From Serratia sp. M24T3 (GTDB taxonomy: Bacteria; Pseudomonadota; Gammaproteobacteria; Enterobacterales; Enterobacteriaceae): a stretch of 50,947 nucleotides of DNA. Made by a program: the position numbers and the translations under genes. The DNA lies in the NCBI RefSeq assembly GCF_000257645.1, contig NZ_AJHJ01000035.1, forward strand, positions 1 through 50,947. The letters are read 5' to 3'. The notes beneath the pieces were generated by a model that saw only the letters and a list, made by a program, of their open reading frames with translations, did no database searches and had not been told where the DNA came from. How positions within the stretch are numbered: position 1 is the stretch's first letter; each line of letters begins with the position of its first letter. Shown here piece after piece: positions 19,953 to 30,147 of the stretch.

Positions 19953-20256
19953 CAAACAGTTCGCTATGAGTGCCTAAATTGATAAATGTTAGTAAGTTCT
20001 GTTTTTCATCAACCCGGTAAATAAGCAAAAAGTCACCGCCAATATGACACTCCTTTGCATTATCCCAATCGCCCCCCAGTAGATAATGATCGAGGAATTC
20101 TGCGGGTAATGCCGAGCCAATGAAAAGGAGCTTCATGACCTCTGTCATATTATTCATATTTCGCCTGCCCGCTCTGTTATAGCGTTCCCAGGCTTTGGCA
20201 AAGGTACGGGTATATTCAACTCTTCTTGGAAGTTTACTTCTCTTGTTTTCCTTCAT
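19948..20256 (-). CDS. YafQ/RelE-family mRNA interferase toxin
   Basis: A 102-residue small basic toxin of the RelE/ParE superfamily, closest in motif pattern to YafQ. The catalytic set of YafQ (H50, H63, D67, H87, F91) has counterparts H57 in LDHYLLGG, H71 and D75 in ECHIGGDF, H97 in GTHSELF and F101; F76 replaces the YafQ tryptophan W68. It should cleave mRNA on the ribosome and be neutralised by the upstream-encoded partner, whose gene it overlaps by 23 bases. The whole unit sits between two identical terminators, which suggests it was inserted. Confidence 0.85.
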   Translation of the reverse strand: MKENKRSKLPRRVEYTRTFAKAWERYNRAGRRNMNNMTEVMKLLFIGSALPAEFLDHYLLGGDWDNAKECHIGGDFLLIYRVDEKQNLLTFINLGTHSELFE

Positions 20257-20515
20257 CGCTCAATCCTTTGATCATCATCTCTACTGATTCGTAGCGATTT
20301 TCTGCGTTCAACTCCATTTGACGCGCTTCGGCCAAGGCCTGTTTGGTAGTGGCTGACGGGCGTTGCTTGACTTCAAAAGGCAGACCCTTGCTTTGCACTA
20401 CTTGTTCCAGAAAAATGCGGATTGCGCTACTCACTGTTAAACCACATTCGTTTAACACGTGCATTGCCTCATTTTTTAAATCTTCTGAGATTCTTGTCTT
20501 GATGCTGGTTTGCAT
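20234..20515 (-). CDS. RelB/DinJ-family antitoxin
   Basis: A 93-residue antitoxin. The N-terminal 45 residues (SIKTRISEDLKNEAMHVLNECGLTVSSAIRIFLEQVV) form the ribbon-helix-helix domain of RelB/DinJ proteins. The C-terminal half is charged and should wrap the toxin. AGGAG lies about eight bases before the ATG. A perfect palindrome 15 bases upstream is the likely operator for autorepression. It is first in the two-gene operon and overlaps the toxin gene. Confidence 0.85.
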   Translation of the reverse strand: MQTSIKTRISEDLKNEAMHVLNECGLTVSSAIRIFLEQVVQSKGLPFEVKQRPSATTKQALAEARQMELNAENRYESVEMMIKGLSDEGKQEK

Positions 20516-20530
20516 AATTATGACTCCTTT

Positions 20531-20551
20531 TGTGGGTACATTGTACCCACA
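20531..20551 (-). promoter_or_regulatory. Toxin-antitoxin operator palindrome
   Basis: TGTGGGTACA-T-TGTACCCACA is a perfect inverted repeat with 10-bp arms around one central base, just upstream of the antitoxin start. Ribbon-helix-helix antitoxins bind such palindromes to repress their own operon. Confidence 0.7.
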
Positions 20552-20588
20552 GATTATTATTTGAGCAATGCTGGCTTAATATGAAATT

Positions 20589-20631
20589 AAAACAAAAAGG
20601 GTCACGATATTCTCGTGACCCTTTTTTCATT
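20589..20631. terminator. Bidirectional terminator, copy 2 (downstream of panS)
   Basis: This is an exact 43-base copy of 19910-19952, including the 9-bp GGGTCACGA stem and T6 tract. It ends 14 bases from the panS stop and would terminate panS on the minus strand. Confidence 0.9.
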
Positions 20632-20645
20632 GCTCAAACGCGAGA

Positions 20646-21581
20646 TTATTTATGCGCGTTCTTTTCATCATTTTTCACCGGACGACCCGACCAGTAACCA
20701 GCAAGCAGGGAGCCTGAAAGGTTGTGCCACACGGAGAATATTGCACCCGGCAATGCGGCCAAAGGGGAGAAGTACAGTTTGCCCAGAGTCGCGGCCAAGC
20801 CGGAGTTCTGCATTCCGACTTCAAGCGCGATGGTGCGACAGGTCGTTTCATCGAAGCCAAACAACTTGCCACCCCAATAGCCGCTGAGCAGGCCGATGGC
20901 GTTGTGCATGATAACCGCGATGACCACTACCAGACCCACGGAACCAATCAGACTTTGGCTACCGGCAATCACCGCACTGATGATGGCCAGAATGCACACC
21001 ATGGAAAATAGCGGCAGAACAGGCTCGATACGTTTGACGACTTTGGTAAACAGGTGATGAACAATCAGGCCGGCCAGGATCGGCACCACAACAATCTGCA
21101 GGATACTGAGCAGCATGCCTTCCACGTCGACCTTGATATGAGTGTCAACATACAAGCGAGTCAGCAACGGCGTGGCGAATACGCCAACCAACGTTGAAAC
21201 GGAAGAGATAGTCACGGACAGCGCCACGTCGCCTTTGGCTAGATAAATCATCACGTTGGATGCAGTTCCGCTGGCCACGCTGCCAACCAGAATCATCCCG
21301 GCAGCCAGATCGTCAGGCATGTGGAACAGTTTGGCCAGTAACCACGCGGCTAGCGGCATCACCAAATAATGCAAGAACGTGGCAGCTGCGACTGGCGCAG
21401 GGCGGGAAAGTACGCGTTTGAAATCGCCAAATTCCAGCGTTACGCCCATCGCAAACATAATCAGCATCAGCAGGGTGCTGACGTGTGGGCCGATAGGAGT
21501 GAATGTCGTCGGTGTATAATAGGCGGCAACCGCCAGTAAAACTGCCCATAATGGAAACAGGCGTGTGATTTTAGCTAACAT
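20646..21581 (-). CDS. panS: BASS-family transporter, PanS-like (ketopantoate/pantoate/pantothenate)
   Basis: A 311-residue inner-membrane protein with about nine to ten hydrophobic segments. Bile-acid:sodium-symporter motifs include [43 protein letters not shown] and the late [15 protein letters not shown]. Length and pattern agree with the PanS group, shown in Salmonella to take up pantothenate precursors. AGAGGG precedes the ATG by about nine bases. It stands alone between the toxin-antitoxin pair and lysC. Family assignment is firm; the substrate is inferred. Confidence 0.7.
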   Translation of the reverse strand: MLAKITRLFPLWAVLLAVAAYYTPTTFTPIGPHVSTLLMLIMFAMGVTLEFGDFKRVLSRPAPVAAATFLHYLVMPLAAWLLAKLFHMPDDLAAGMILVGSVASGTASNVMIYLAKGDVALSVTISSVSTLVGVFATPLLTRLYVDTHIKVDVEGMLLSILQIVVVPILAGLIVHHLFTKVVKRIEPVLPLFSMVCILAIISAVIAGSQSLIGSVGLVVVIAVIMHNAIGLLSGYWGGKLFGFDETTCRTIALEVGMQNSGLAATLGKLYFSPLAALPGAIFSVWHNLSGSLLAGYWSGRPVKNDEKNAHK

Positions 21582-21637
21582 GCAGGGAAACCCTCTGTAT
21601 TTTATCGTTTTATTATGGATGTTGTGTTTTTTTAGTT

Positions 21638-21663
21638 AAAAAAAACCGGGTCTTTCGACCCGG
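21638..21663 (-). terminator. lysC terminator
   Basis: On the minus strand a 7-bp stem CCGGGTC / GACCCGG with a GAAA loop is followed by eight T. It lies 35 bases after the lysC stop. Confidence 0.85.
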
Positions 21664-21697
21664 CTTATTCACACTACTCGCTGGAATCGTAAATCGA

Positions 21698-23092
21698 TTA
21701 GTCCTGCTCGAATAGGTTGTGATGTAGTTTCTGAACCACCTGATTGGCGTCATCGCCGGGAACCAGGAAGCACAGGTTATAGCTGCTTGCGCCGTAACAA
21801 ATCATCCGAATGTTAAACGGGTCCAGAACGCCAAAGACTTCTTTACCGACGCCACAGGCCTGTGAAAGCTTGTTGCCGATAATAGCGATCAGCGCAAGAT
21901 TCTCTTCAACCTCGACGCGACAGAGTGAGGAAAGCTCGGTCAGCAGAGAGGTGGTCAACAGGCTATCGCCTGAAGATGTGGAACCGGTGGTATCTAAAGT
22001 TAACGCAACACTGACTTCTGAAGTTGTGATCAGGTCCACGGAAATATTGTGGCGGGCCAAAATGTTAAACAATTCAGCCAGAAAACCCTGTGAATGCAGC
22101 ATGCTCAGGCTATGCAAGGTCAGCAGCGTTTGCTTGCGACGCAGAGCCAGCGCGCGGAACAGTGGCGGGTTCTCGGTGGTATCACACACCAGCGTACCGC
22201 CAGCTGACGGGTCTTTGCTTGAACCGACGAATACCGGAATGCCGCGGCGAACCGCTGGCAGCAGAGTCGCAGGATGCAGCACTTTAGCGCCGAAGGTGGC
22301 CATTTCGGCAGCTTCTTCAAAGGCAATGCGATCAATGCGTTTTGCACCCGGCACCAGACGCGGGTCTGTGGTGTAAATTCCTGGTACGTCGGTCCAGATA
22401 TCGACACGAGAAGCGTGCAACGCTTCACCCAGCAGAGCCGCAGTGTAATCGCTGCCGCCGCGGCCCAGAGTTGTTGTGCGCCCCTTCGGCTCGGCACCGA
22501 TAAAGCCCTGAGTAATAATCAGCGCTTCTTGCAGGCGAGGGAGAAGTTGTTGCGTTGCCAGTTCCAGCAGAACCTGCGTGTCTGGTTCGGCGCGTCCAAA
22601 CCGGTCATTGGTGCGCATGATTTTACGCACGTCGAACCATTCGGCAGAAACATTTCTCTGGCGCAGAATTTCAACAAACAGCAGGGTGGACATCATCTCA
22701 CCGTGGCTGACCAGCTCGTCGGTCAGTGCGGTTGAGGTCGCCAGGCTTGCCGCCTCGGAAAGCATGCTGATATTTTCCAGCATACGTTCGATTTCTTCGT
22801 GGATTACCGCAGGCTGATCCAGACAATCGATAATAGCGTGTTGAATGCGGCGAATTTCGCTCAGCAAGAATACGCGACGATCGTTGTCTACGCCTTCGGC
22901 CAGCTCAACCAGCAGGTTAGTCACCCCGGCAGAAGCGGATAAGACCACGACGCGGACGTCTGGATTGGATAGCACCACATCGGCGCTGCGGTTCATGGCT
23001 TCGAAGTCCGCCACGCTAGTACCACCAAATTTGGCGATGACCGTGTTGCTCAGTGGCGACAAGTCTGCGTTGCGGGGTGCTGCTTGATTCAT
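21698..23092 (-). CDS. lysC: Lysine-sensitive aspartokinase III
   Basis: LysC phosphorylates aspartate, the first step to lysine, threonine and methionine. The kinase domain starts with KFGGTSV at residues 21-27 and includes TTLGRGGSDYTAALLGEAL and DIWTDVPGIYTTDPR. Two C-terminal ACT domains (from about residue 320) contain the lysine-binding region around GFLAELFNILARHNISVDLITTSEVSVALTLD and FGVLDPFNIRMICYGASSYNLCFLV. The 464 residues exceed E. coli LysC (449) because of a longer N-terminus. GAGG lies eight bases before the ATG. Control is by lysine feedback on the enzyme and by the lysine riboswitch upstream. Confidence 0.96.
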   Translation of the reverse strand: MNQAAPRNADLSPLSNTVIAKFGGTSVADFEAMNRSADVVLSNPDVRVVVLSASAGVTNLLVELAEGVDNDRRVFLLSEIRRIQHAIIDCLDQPAVIHEEIERMLENISMLSEAASLATSTALTDELVSHGEMMSTLLFVEILRQRNVSAEWFDVRKIMRTNDRFGRAEPDTQVLLELATQQLLPRLQEALIITQGFIGAEPKGRTTTLGRGGSDYTAALLGEALHASRVDIWTDVPGIYTTDPRLVPGAKRIDRIAFEEAAEMATFGAKVLHPATLLPAVRRGIPVFVGSSKDPSAGGTLVCDTTENPPLFRALALRRKQTLLTLHSLSMLHSQGFLAELFNILARHNISVDLITTSEVSVALTLDTTGSTSSGDSLLTTSLLTELSSLCRVEVEENLALIAIIGNKLSQACGVGKEVFGVLDPFNIRMICYGASSYNLCFLVPGDDANQVVQKLHHNLFEQD

Positions 23093-23204
23093 TTGAAACC
23101 TCGTGTCAGGGTCGCCCTTCTTAAGACGGCCTTTTTAATTGCATATTCCTTGGCACAAGGGTAGAGCGGGAAACGGGAGCAGGCGTAGAAATGCTACGAT
23201 ACAC

Positions 23205-23409
23205 CCAGAAGCGCCCCACCATGCCAATAGCTCTGTGAGCTATAGCGGTGACAACCCAGGGGATTCAGCCCCTGTAGTCGATCTTTTCCCAACCGTTGGG
23301 TGTCTGACCTCGGCGTCGCACCCCATAATGCACCTTCGCAGGATACGGTTCCTCCGATACATTGCCTGGGCGACGCGCCTCTTCTGGCCCATACGCGCGG
23401 ACGCGTATA
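23205..23409 (-). ncRNA. Lysine riboswitch (L box) of lysC
   Basis: Read on the minus strand, the leader contains the conserved L-box parts in order: a P1 strand AGAAGAGGCGC (23375-23385), GGAGGAACCG, GGTGCGACGCCGAGGT, GGGCTGAATCCCCTGGGTTG, and the closing P1 strand GGGGCGCTTCT (23207 onwards). A 7-bp hairpin, ATACGCG / CGCGTAT (23391-23408), precedes P1. Between the aptamer and lysC (23093-23204) I see a small hairpin CGTAG / CTACG but no terminator with a T run, so control probably acts on translation or RNA stability as reported for E. coli lysC. Confidence 0.85.
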
Positions 23410-23422
23410 AGTTAGGCGCTTA

Positions 23423-23451
23423 GAAATAACGGGTTCTGTGTCATCTGTCAA
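23423..23451 (-). promoter_or_regulatory. lysC promoter
   Basis: On the minus strand a perfect -35 TTGACA (23446-23451) is followed after 17 bases by TATTTC (23423-23428). Transcription would start a few bases before the lysine riboswitch. The remaining sequence to pgi (23452-23663) holds the pgi leader and no gene. Confidence 0.6.
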
Positions 23452-23663
23452 CGATCAGAAGCCATCTCTCTCACATTTTGCAGCATTGTCATCTATTATT
23501 CATTGCGGTATTTGACTATTAGGCTTCAAAGCCAACTGTTGCTGCCTATTGCAAGAAACGCAATAAATGCATCTCATCTATTAAAATACCAGATACAATC
23601 AAGGCAGTTGCGCTAAAAAATAGTCAAGATGTCACCTTACATTCTCAGCCTAAGAGCATTGCT

Positions 23664-25313
23664 ATGAAAAATATCAATCCAACTAAAACCGCTGCCTGGC
23701 AATCCCTGCAGCAGCATTTCGATAAAGTTAAAGATGTAACGATTAGTCAACTGTTTGCAGAAGATAGCGACCGTTTCTCCAAGTTTTCAGCCACCTTTGA
23801 AGATCAAATCCTGGTGGACTTCTCCAAGAATCGCATCTCTGAAGAAACCCTGAGCAAACTGCAGGCGCTAGCCAAAGAAACCGAGCTGCAAGAAGCTATC
23901 AAGTCGATGTTCTCGGGCGAAAAAATCAACCGCACCGAAGACCGCGCTGTATTGCACGTTGCACTGCGTAACCGCAGCAACACGCCAATCGTGGTTGATG
24001 GCAAAGACGTCATGCCAGAAGTCAATGCGGTACTGGCAAAAATTAAAGGCTTCACCGAGCGCGTGATCGGCGGAAGCTGGAAAGGTTACACCGGCAAGCC
24101 AATCACTGATGTCGTCAACATTGGTATCGGCGGCTCCGACCTTGGCCCGTTCATGGTGACCGAGGCGCTGCGTCCTTACAAAAACCATCTGAACATGCAT
24201 TTCGTTTCCAACGTTGACGGCACCCACATTGCCGAAACGTTGAAACCGCTGGACCCTGAAACCACGCTGTTCCTGGTGGCGTCCAAGACCTTCACTACTC
24301 AAGAAACCATGACCAACGCCCACAGCGCGCGCGACTGGTTCCTGAAAACAGCGGGTGATGACCAACACGTTGCCAAACACTTTGCGGCGCTGTCTACCAA
24401 CGGTAAAGCCGTTTCCGAGTTTGGTATTGATACCGACAACATGTTCGAGTTCTGGGACTGGGTCGGCGGTCGTTATTCTCTGTGGTCCGCTATTGGCCTG
24501 TCGATTGCCCTGTCAGTCGGTTTCGAGAACTTCGAAAAACTGCTGAGCGGCGCGCACGCGATGGACAAACACTTCGCAGAAACTCCGGCCGAGAAAAACT
24601 TACCGGTTATTTTGGCGCTGATCGGCATCTGGTACAACGATTTCTACGGCACTGAAACTGAAGCGATTCTGCCATACGATCAATTCATGCACCGTTTCGC
24701 GGCCTATTTCCAGCAGGGGAATATGGAGTCCAACGGTAAATATGTTGACCGTAACGGTAGCCCGGTAACTTATGAAACAGGTCCAATTATCTGGGGCGAG
24801 CCGGGCACCAATGGTCAGCACGCGTTTTATCAGCTGATTCATCAGGGCACCAAAATTGTTCCTGCGGACTTCATTGCTCCGGCAATCAGCCACAATCCGT
24901 TAAGCGATCACCACGCCAAACTGCTGTCTAACTTCTTCGCACAAACTGAAGCGCTGGCATTTGGTAAATCGCTGGAAGTTGTAGAGGAAGAGTTTGCGGC
25001 GCAGGGTAAAAAGCCTGAAGACGTTAAACACGTGGCACCTTTCAAAGTGTTTGAGGGCAATCGCCCGACCAACTCCATTTTGCTGCGCGAAATTACCCCT
25101 TACAGCCTGGGTGCGTTGATTGCGCTATATGAACACAAAATCTTCACTCAGGGCGCTATCCTGAATATCTACACCTTCGACCAATGGGGCGTAGAATTAG
25201 GCAAGCAGCTGGCGAGCCGTATCCTGCCGGAGCTGGAGAGCGATGAGAAGGTTAGCGGACACGACAGTTCTACCAACGGTTTGATCAACCGCTTCAAAAA
25301 CTGGCGCGGTTAA
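23664..25313 (+). CDS. pgi: Glucose-6-phosphate isomerase
   Basis: Pgi interconverts glucose 6-phosphate and fructose 6-phosphate in glycolysis and gluconeogenesis. The 549 residues equal the E. coli length. Phosphoglucose isomerase signatures are present: [51 protein letters not shown], the catalytic region [12 protein letters not shown], and GVELGKQLA near the C-terminus. It is monocistronic, divergent from lysC and followed by a strong terminator, as in E. coli. Confidence 0.97.
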   Translation: MKNINPTKTAAWQSLQQHFDKVKDVTISQLFAEDSDRFSKFSATFEDQILVDFSKNRISEETLSKLQALAKETELQEAIKSMFSGEKINRTEDRAVLHVALRNRSNTPIVVDGKDVMPEVNAVLAKIKGFTERVIGGSWKGYTGKPITDVVNIGIGGSDLGPFMVTEALRPYKNHLNMHFVSNVDGTHIAETLKPLDPETTLFLVASKTFTTQETMTNAHSARDWFLKTAGDDQHVAKHFAALSTNGKAVSEFGIDTDNMFEFWDWVGGRYSLWSAIGLSIALSVGFENFEKLLSGAHAMDKHFAETPAEKNLPVILALIGIWYNDFYGTETEAILPYDQFMHRFAAYFQQGNMESNGKYVDRNGSPVTYETGPIIWGEPGTNGQHAFYQLIHQGTKIVPADFIAPAISHNPLSDHHAKLLSNFFAQTEALAFGKSLEVVEEEFAAQGKKPEDVKHVAPFKVFEGNRPTNSILLREITPYSLGALIALYEHKIFTQGAILNIYTFDQWGVELGKQLASRILPELESDEKVSGHDSSTNGLINRFKNWRG

Positions 25314-25368
25314 GCACGACAATCGGCAATAATGCTGCATTTGTCGAAGTAACCGTTTGAAGTAATAA

Positions 25369-25398
25369 GGGCTAACTGCTTGTCAGTTGGCCCTTTTC
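25369..25398 (+). terminator. pgi terminator
   Basis: The hairpin GGGCTAACTG / CAGTTGGCCC (one T-G pair, loop CTTGT) is followed by TTTTCT. It lies 55 bases after the pgi stop. Confidence 0.8.
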
Positions 25399-25513
25399 TA
25401 TACTAAAGACCCCATAATAAAAAATTGTGTAACCTTCCGAATATCTGCCTTTTCCGACCTAAACCCTGTGGTATTCTTCTGCCATTCAACATTAAAAGTG
25501 GGATGTACATCAC

Positions 25514-25921
25514 ATGGCAGGGTCACACAAGTCAACGATGGTTGCAGTTATTATGCAGCGAATCTTAAACGTTTTTTTACTGGGGCTGGCGGCGATCCTG
25601 ATGCTCTTTCTAGGCCGGGAAACCTATCATCTGGCGCTGGTACTTTTCGTTAACAATGACGAATCTTCTTCCTATATGCTGATTGAAGGTATTGTCATTT
25701 ACTTCCTGTATTTCGAGTTTATTGCCCTGATTGTTAAGTATTTTTCTTCGGGTTACCACTTTCCGCTGCGTTACTTTGTTTACATCGGCATCACCGCGAT
25801 CATTCGCTTTATTATTGTCGACCATAAAAGCCCGGTAGACACTCTGCTCTATACCGTGGCGATCCTGGTGCTGGTGGTTACCCTCTATCTTGCAAACGGC
25901 GAACGCCTGAAACGCGAGTAA
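25514..25921 (+). CDS. psiE: Phosphate-starvation-inducible protein PsiE
   Basis: A 135-residue inner-membrane protein with four hydrophobic segments, nearly the length of E. coli PsiE (136). The conserved block [45 protein letters not shown] is almost the E. coli sequence, and the C-terminus ends RLKRE in both. Its biochemical role is unknown; in E. coli it is induced by PhoB and repressed by cAMP-CRP. I did not find a convincing Pho box in the 190-base gap upstream. Confidence 0.92.
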   Translation: MAGSHKSTMVAVIMQRILNVFLLGLAAILMLFLGRETYHLALVLFVNNDESSSYMLIEGIVIYFLYFEFIALIVKYFSSGYHFPLRYFVYIGITAIIRFIIVDHKSPVDTLLYTVAILVLVVTLYLANGERLKRE

Positions 25922-25928
25922 AACTTCT

Positions 25929-25951
25929 CCCCGGCGGGATTACCGCCGGGG
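25929..25951 (+). other. GC-rich hairpin after psiE
   Basis: A perfect 9-bp stem CCCCGGCGG / CCGCCGGGG with a GATTA loop starts seven bases after the psiE stop. It lacks a T run, so it is either a weak terminator or a 3' mRNA-stabilising structure. Confidence 0.5.
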
Positions 25952-26021
25952 TAATCTGCGCTAGAATACCCTCCTGATTTCCTTTATTCGGTAGAGCCTG
26001 CTACCCACTCGGAGTGTATCG

Positions 26022-26555
26022 ATGTCTGAGTCAATTGTTCCTTTTCCTGATGCTATTCATTGGTTTGAATACTCTTCTGACGTCCCTCCCGAGGTTGTAG
26101 GCTGGCTGCTGGAAATGGGCTCGATGACCCGTCGTTTTGAGCAGCACTGTGCAAAAGTCAGTGTGACTCCGCAGCGTGAGGGATTTATCAGCCGAGAAGA
26201 GCTCAGCGATGAAGAGGCTGCACAGCTGCCGCCAAGCGAGCGTTATTGGCTGCGCGAAGTGGTGCTGTTTGGCGATGAGGTTCCATGGTTGCTGGGCCGA
26301 ACAGTGATCCCGGTAGAAACACTGACCGGCCCCGATCACGCACTGGTCGATCTTGGCACCTTGCCGCTGGGGCGTTATTTGTTCAGTGGAAATCAACTTA
26401 GCCGTGACTATATTCATCTTGGACAGCAGGCAAAGCACTGGGCCAGACGTTCACGCCTGCGACTTTCTGATAAGCCTCTGCTGCTCACTGAAATCTTTTT
26501 AACTGCTTCACCCGTTTATCAATCATCCAATAAAGCCGAAACGGGCAAGGCGTAA
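26022..26555 (+). CDS. ubiC: Chorismate lyase
   Basis: UbiC removes pyruvate from chorismate to give 4-hydroxybenzoate, the first step of ubiquinone synthesis. The product has 177 residues (E. coli 165). Characteristic segments are [21 protein letters not shown] with the substrate arginines, LPLGRYLFS, and [12 protein letters not shown] with the catalytic glutamate region. GGAG precedes the ATG. UbiA follows after 28 bases in the same direction, so the two form the usual operon. Confidence 0.95.
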   Translation: MSESIVPFPDAIHWFEYSSDVPPEVVGWLLEMGSMTRRFEQHCAKVSVTPQREGFISREELSDEEAAQLPPSERYWLREVVLFGDEVPWLLGRTVIPVETLTGPDHALVDLGTLPLGRYLFSGNQLSRDYIHLGQQAKHWARRSRLRLSDKPLLLTEIFLTASPVYQSSNKAETGKA

Positions 26556-26583
26556 TCACATTATATCAAGGGAGAACAATAGG

Positions 26584-27462
26584 TTGATAGAGACTGCAAA
26601 GCAGGGACAATGGCGTGACTACTGCCGTTTGATGAGAATAGATAAGCCGATTGGCTCACTGTTATTAATGTGGCCGACGCTGTGGGCGCTGTGGCTGGCC
26701 AGCGACGGTAAGCCCCCCATCAAGATCCTGATTGTGTTCGTATTGGGAGTTTTCTTCATGCGCGCCGCGGGCTGCGTTATCAATGATTACGCCGACAGGA
26801 AAGTAGACGGTCATGTTAAACGAACCGCTGCACGCCCTCTGGCGAGTGGCGCCGTGACCAGCGGACAGGCCAAGAAGTTGTTTGGCGCGCTGGTGCTGGC
26901 CTCGTTCTGCCTGGTGCTGTTGCTAAACGGCAAAACTATTATGCTTTCAGTCGTTGGGCTAGCGCTGGCGTGGGTTTATCCTTTCGTCAAACGTGTTAGC
27001 AACCTGCCGCAAGTGGTGCTCGGTGCGGCTTTTGGCTGGGCTATTCCGATGGCATTTATGGCGGTAAGCGAGTCGCTGCCGCTGAGCTGTTGGTTGCTGT
27101 TTATCGCAAATCTCTGCTGGACCGTGGCTTACGATACTCAGTATGCAATGGTTGACCGCGACGACGACCTAAAGATTGGTGTGAAGTCTACCGCCATTCT
27201 GTTTGGTCGCAATGACAACCTGATCATCGGGCTGTTGCAGCTGGCTACGCTGGTATTGATGGCGCTGGTAGGGCATTTGACTCATCTTGGCGCGCCATTC
27301 TACTGGTCGCTGTTATTAGCCGGCTGCCTGTTTGTCCATCAGCAAAAGATGACTGCAAAACGCGAGCGCGACCAGTGTTTTCAGGCTTTTCGTAATAACA
27401 ATTATGTCGGCATGGTGATGTTTATCGGTATCTTGCTTAGTCTGACGATGAGCGCCGCATAG
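26584..27462 (+). CDS. ubiA: 4-hydroxybenzoate octaprenyltransferase
   Basis: UbiA joins the polyprenyl tail to 4-hydroxybenzoate in the inner membrane. The 292-residue protein has about eight to nine hydrophobic segments and both aspartate-rich prenyltransferase motifs: [14 protein letters not shown] and [12 protein letters not shown]. The reading frame opens with TTG at 26584, about ten bases after GGGAG; no ATG lies near the position where E. coli UbiA starts, so a TTG start is likely. It follows ubiC and precedes a bidirectional terminator shared with plsB. Confidence 0.95.
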   Translation: MIETAKQGQWRDYCRLMRIDKPIGSLLLMWPTLWALWLASDGKPPIKILIVFVLGVFFMRAAGCVINDYADRKVDGHVKRTAARPLASGAVTSGQAKKLFGALVLASFCLVLLLNGKTIMLSVVGLALAWVYPFVKRVSNLPQVVLGAAFGWAIPMAFMAVSESLPLSCWLLFIANLCWTVAYDTQYAMVDRDDDLKIGVKSTAILFGRNDNLIIGLLQLATLVLMALVGHLTHLGAPFYWSLLLAGCLFVHQQKMTAKRERDQCFQAFRNNNYVGMVMFIGILLSLTMSAA

Positions 27463-27477
27463 CTTCCGGCTACATAA

Positions 27478-27516
27478 GAAAAACCCCGGTAAACGTTGAG
27501 CTTACCGGGGTTTTTT
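27478..27516. terminator. Bidirectional terminator between ubiA and plsB
   Basis: The stem CCCCGGTAA / TTACCGGGG is flanked by a run of A on the left and T6 on the right. It serves ubiA on the plus strand and plsB on the minus strand. Confidence 0.9.
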
Positions 27517-27538
27517 ATTTCAGCGTAAAAAGCCGTAA

Positions 27539-30019
27539 TTAGTGGTCAGTATCTCTGACGTCTATCTTGGCTTCGACGGGGGGTTCGGTCGCCAGCGGCA
27601 GCTCCGACGGCATGCCAGCGCTTTCGATAGTCAAACGAATGTCTGGCGTAATCAGATCTCTGAGGATGGTGTAAATCTCGAAGGTATGCTCCGGGATAGC
27701 ATCACCAATATCATTGATATAACCTTCATCGCGCAATGTGCCTACCAGTGTAGTAAACACTGCTTTATCAAAGAATTCCGGCGCGTTGATACCGTGCAGC
27801 ACGGACAAACGCTGCGCCATAATCCGACTTTCTTTTTCCAGCGCGCCGCGACTAATGCTCGGGTTGTTGCTGAGTAGCGAAAGGGTGATTGCGAAGCGTT
27901 GCAAAGTTTCGCGCACGCCCGCAGCCAGCAACTGGAGAGGGCGGCTGCGTAACGGATTCAACATCAATTGATCGCCGTCGATCAGAATAAGCTCCTGACG
28001 CACCAACTCGGCACTCAACACTTCAAGCAACGCCGGAAGCTGTTCTTTGCTGTAATGCATAAACAGTTCGGCTTTAATCATTGGATAGATAAGCTCGACC
28101 TGACGCAGCACCTCAGTCTTGCTCACCGTATTATGATGCAACACGATGCTCGCGAGCAGCGAAGGCATGACCAGCAAATGATGAATATTATTGCGGTAAT
28201 AGGTCATCAGCACTGCCTGATCGCGCGGCAGAATGATGATATCGCCAATATTGTCCTTCTCGACCTGGAACTTGTTCATGTTCAGGGCGTGATCCAGCAG
28301 CTGGTCAGCGGTCAGGTCAGGCACCGTCGAGTCAGCAGTGTAAGGCGCATTGCGCAACAGTTGCAGATAACAATTGAGCTGCTCAATCAGTTGCTCGCGA
28401 GTCAGTGAGCGCTGACGCGAAGCCAGCAACGCGGTTGAGCACAGGTTCATGGCGTTGGCTGCTGCAGCATTGTTGATGCGCACCATGATTTTGTCGGCGA
28501 TGTCTTGCACGGTTGGCGTTAGCCAGCTTGGACGGTGCGCCTCGATAGGGTCAATCGAGTCGCGCCACTGAGGGACCTTTTTATTCAAATAAGGCGTCAG
28601 GTGCAGCGGCTCGCCAAAGTTTACGTAACCTTGACCCAGGTTGCGAAGTTTGCGCAATCCATTGATCATCTGCAGGAAGCTTTCTTTCTCTTTCGTTGCC
28701 CCGCGCAGCTCTTTGGCATAGGTGCCCACCTCCATCACATGTTCGTAACCGATATAAATCGGTACCAGAGTGATAGGGCGTGAACCGCCGCGCAGCATGG
28801 CCTGAATAGTCATGGCGAGGGTGCCGGTTTTGGGTTCCAGCAACCGGCCAGTGCGCGAACGCCCGCCTTCGACAAAGTATTCTACCGAGTAACCGCGACT
28901 GAACAGTTCACCGAGATATTCGCGAAATACCGTGGAGTAAAGTTTATTGCCTTTAAAGGTGCGGCGAATAAAGAACGCCCCAAGACGGCGAAAGATAGGA
29001 CCGGCTGGCCAGAAGTTCAGGTTGATACCCGCAGCAATATGTGGGGGAACCAGCCCTTGATGGTAAAGCACGTAAGACAGCAGCAGGTAGTCCATATGGC
29101 TACGGTGGCAGGGCACATAAACGATTTCCTGACCATCTTGAGCCAACTGACGCACGCGCTCGGCATTGTGTACATTAATGCCTTTATACAGGCGGTTCCA
29201 GGTCCAGCCCAGAACGCGATCGGACAGGCGAACGGCTTCATATTTGAAGTCGGCGGCAATCTCTTCCATCAAGTCGATGGCATTCTGCTGTGCCTTGTCG
29301 TGAGAGATTTTCTTGCTGCGCGCTTCGTCTTCCACCGCTTTTTCGATGGCTTTCGAGGCCAGCAACTTGTTAAACAAGTCTTGTCGAGCGGGCAGGCGTG
29401 GACCTACTGCAGCCAGTCGCTGACGGGAAAAATGCATGCGCGCGACGCGAGCCAATTTGTGGGCTATCGTCTTGTCTGTGCCATGCTGGATGGACATATC
29501 ACGCAGAGAAACGGTATTGGAAAAGCGCACAAAGCTGTCACGCCCCAGCCACCACACCGCGAAGAATTTCTGCACGCCGTTCAACACGCGCAAATGTGGC
29601 GTTTCCTGACCTTCACGACCCGGAGCGCGACCAAACATGACCGAAACTGGCAGCATCTGAATATCCAGATTTGGATTATTACGATGCAGATCCAGGTAAT
29701 CGTGGAACAGTTTTACTGATTCCTGTTTCGGATGATAATAGGAAAATACGCGAGGACCTTCGCTGACGAAAACGTGGCTTGGCAGATGCACGCCATCGAT
29801 TTCAAGGGGAATTAGCGGGTCGGGAAGATTCTGCGCCAGGCACTGGGTTCGCAGAGTGAGAAGGTCGGCCTTAGAGTTGTAAGGCAAAACGTACAGAATT
29901 GGACGAGTTGGATCTAAACGCAACTCCGTCACCGGATCTGTAGGAACGACCTTGCTTCTTACCAGCAAAGAAAGCGGTAAATTCAGCAAGGTATAATAAA
30001 GTCTACGCCATCCTGACAT
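27539..30019 (-). CDS. plsB: Glycerol-3-phosphate acyltransferase
   Basis: PlsB acylates the sn-1 position of glycerol 3-phosphate, the first step of phospholipid synthesis, at the inner membrane. The protein has 826 residues (E. coli 807). The acyltransferase motifs are in order: [13 protein letters not shown] with the HxxxxD pair H305/D310, [27 protein letters not shown] and [11 protein letters not shown]. The N-terminus [20 protein letters not shown] is conserved. It is divergent from dgkA, the usual arrangement, and links glycerolipid synthesis to diacylglycerol recycling next door. Confidence 0.97.
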   Translation of the reverse strand: MSGWRRLYYTLLNLPLSLLVRSKVVPTDPVTELRLDPTRPILYVLPYNSKADLLTLRTQCLAQNLPDPLIPLEIDGVHLPSHVFVSEGPRVFSYYHPKQESVKLFHDYLDLHRNNPNLDIQMLPVSVMFGRAPGREGQETPHLRVLNGVQKFFAVWWLGRDSFVRFSNTVSLRDMSIQHGTDKTIAHKLARVARMHFSRQRLAAVGPRLPARQDLFNKLLASKAIEKAVEDEARSKKISHDKAQQNAIDLMEEIAADFKYEAVRLSDRVLGWTWNRLYKGINVHNAERVRQLAQDGQEIVYVPCHRSHMDYLLLSYVLYHQGLVPPHIAAGINLNFWPAGPIFRRLGAFFIRRTFKGNKLYSTVFREYLGELFSRGYSVEYFVEGGRSRTGRLLEPKTGTLAMTIQAMLRGGSRPITLVPIYIGYEHVMEVGTYAKELRGATKEKESFLQMINGLRKLRNLGQGYVNFGEPLHLTPYLNKKVPQWRDSIDPIEAHRPSWLTPTVQDIADKIMVRINNAAAANAMNLCSTALLASRQRSLTREQLIEQLNCYLQLLRNAPYTADSTVPDLTADQLLDHALNMNKFQVEKDNIGDIIILPRDQAVLMTYYRNNIHHLLVMPSLLASIVLHHNTVSKTEVLRQVELIYPMIKAELFMHYSKEQLPALLEVLSAELVRQELILIDGDQLMLNPLRSRPLQLLAAGVRETLQRFAITLSLLSNNPSISRGALEKESRIMAQRLSVLHGINAPEFFDKAVFTTLVGTLRDEGYINDIGDAIPEHTFEIYTILRDLITPDIRLTIESAGMPSELPLATEPPVEAKIDVRDTDH

Positions 30020-30147
30020 AAAAAAACGTAAAGCCTCTTGTTAGCAAGTCGCCGCAAGGATACCAGAAAGCTGGTATGAGATCTGTGGTGATAGAACAAC
30101 GAAATCAGGCTAAAATGCCTATAAACAAACTTAAGACGTAAAGTATA

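Noticed and set aside
25398-25513. Pho box upstream of psiE
   Set aside because: CTGTGGT and CTGCCAT-like repeats are present, but their spacing does not give the 11-base period of a Pho box.
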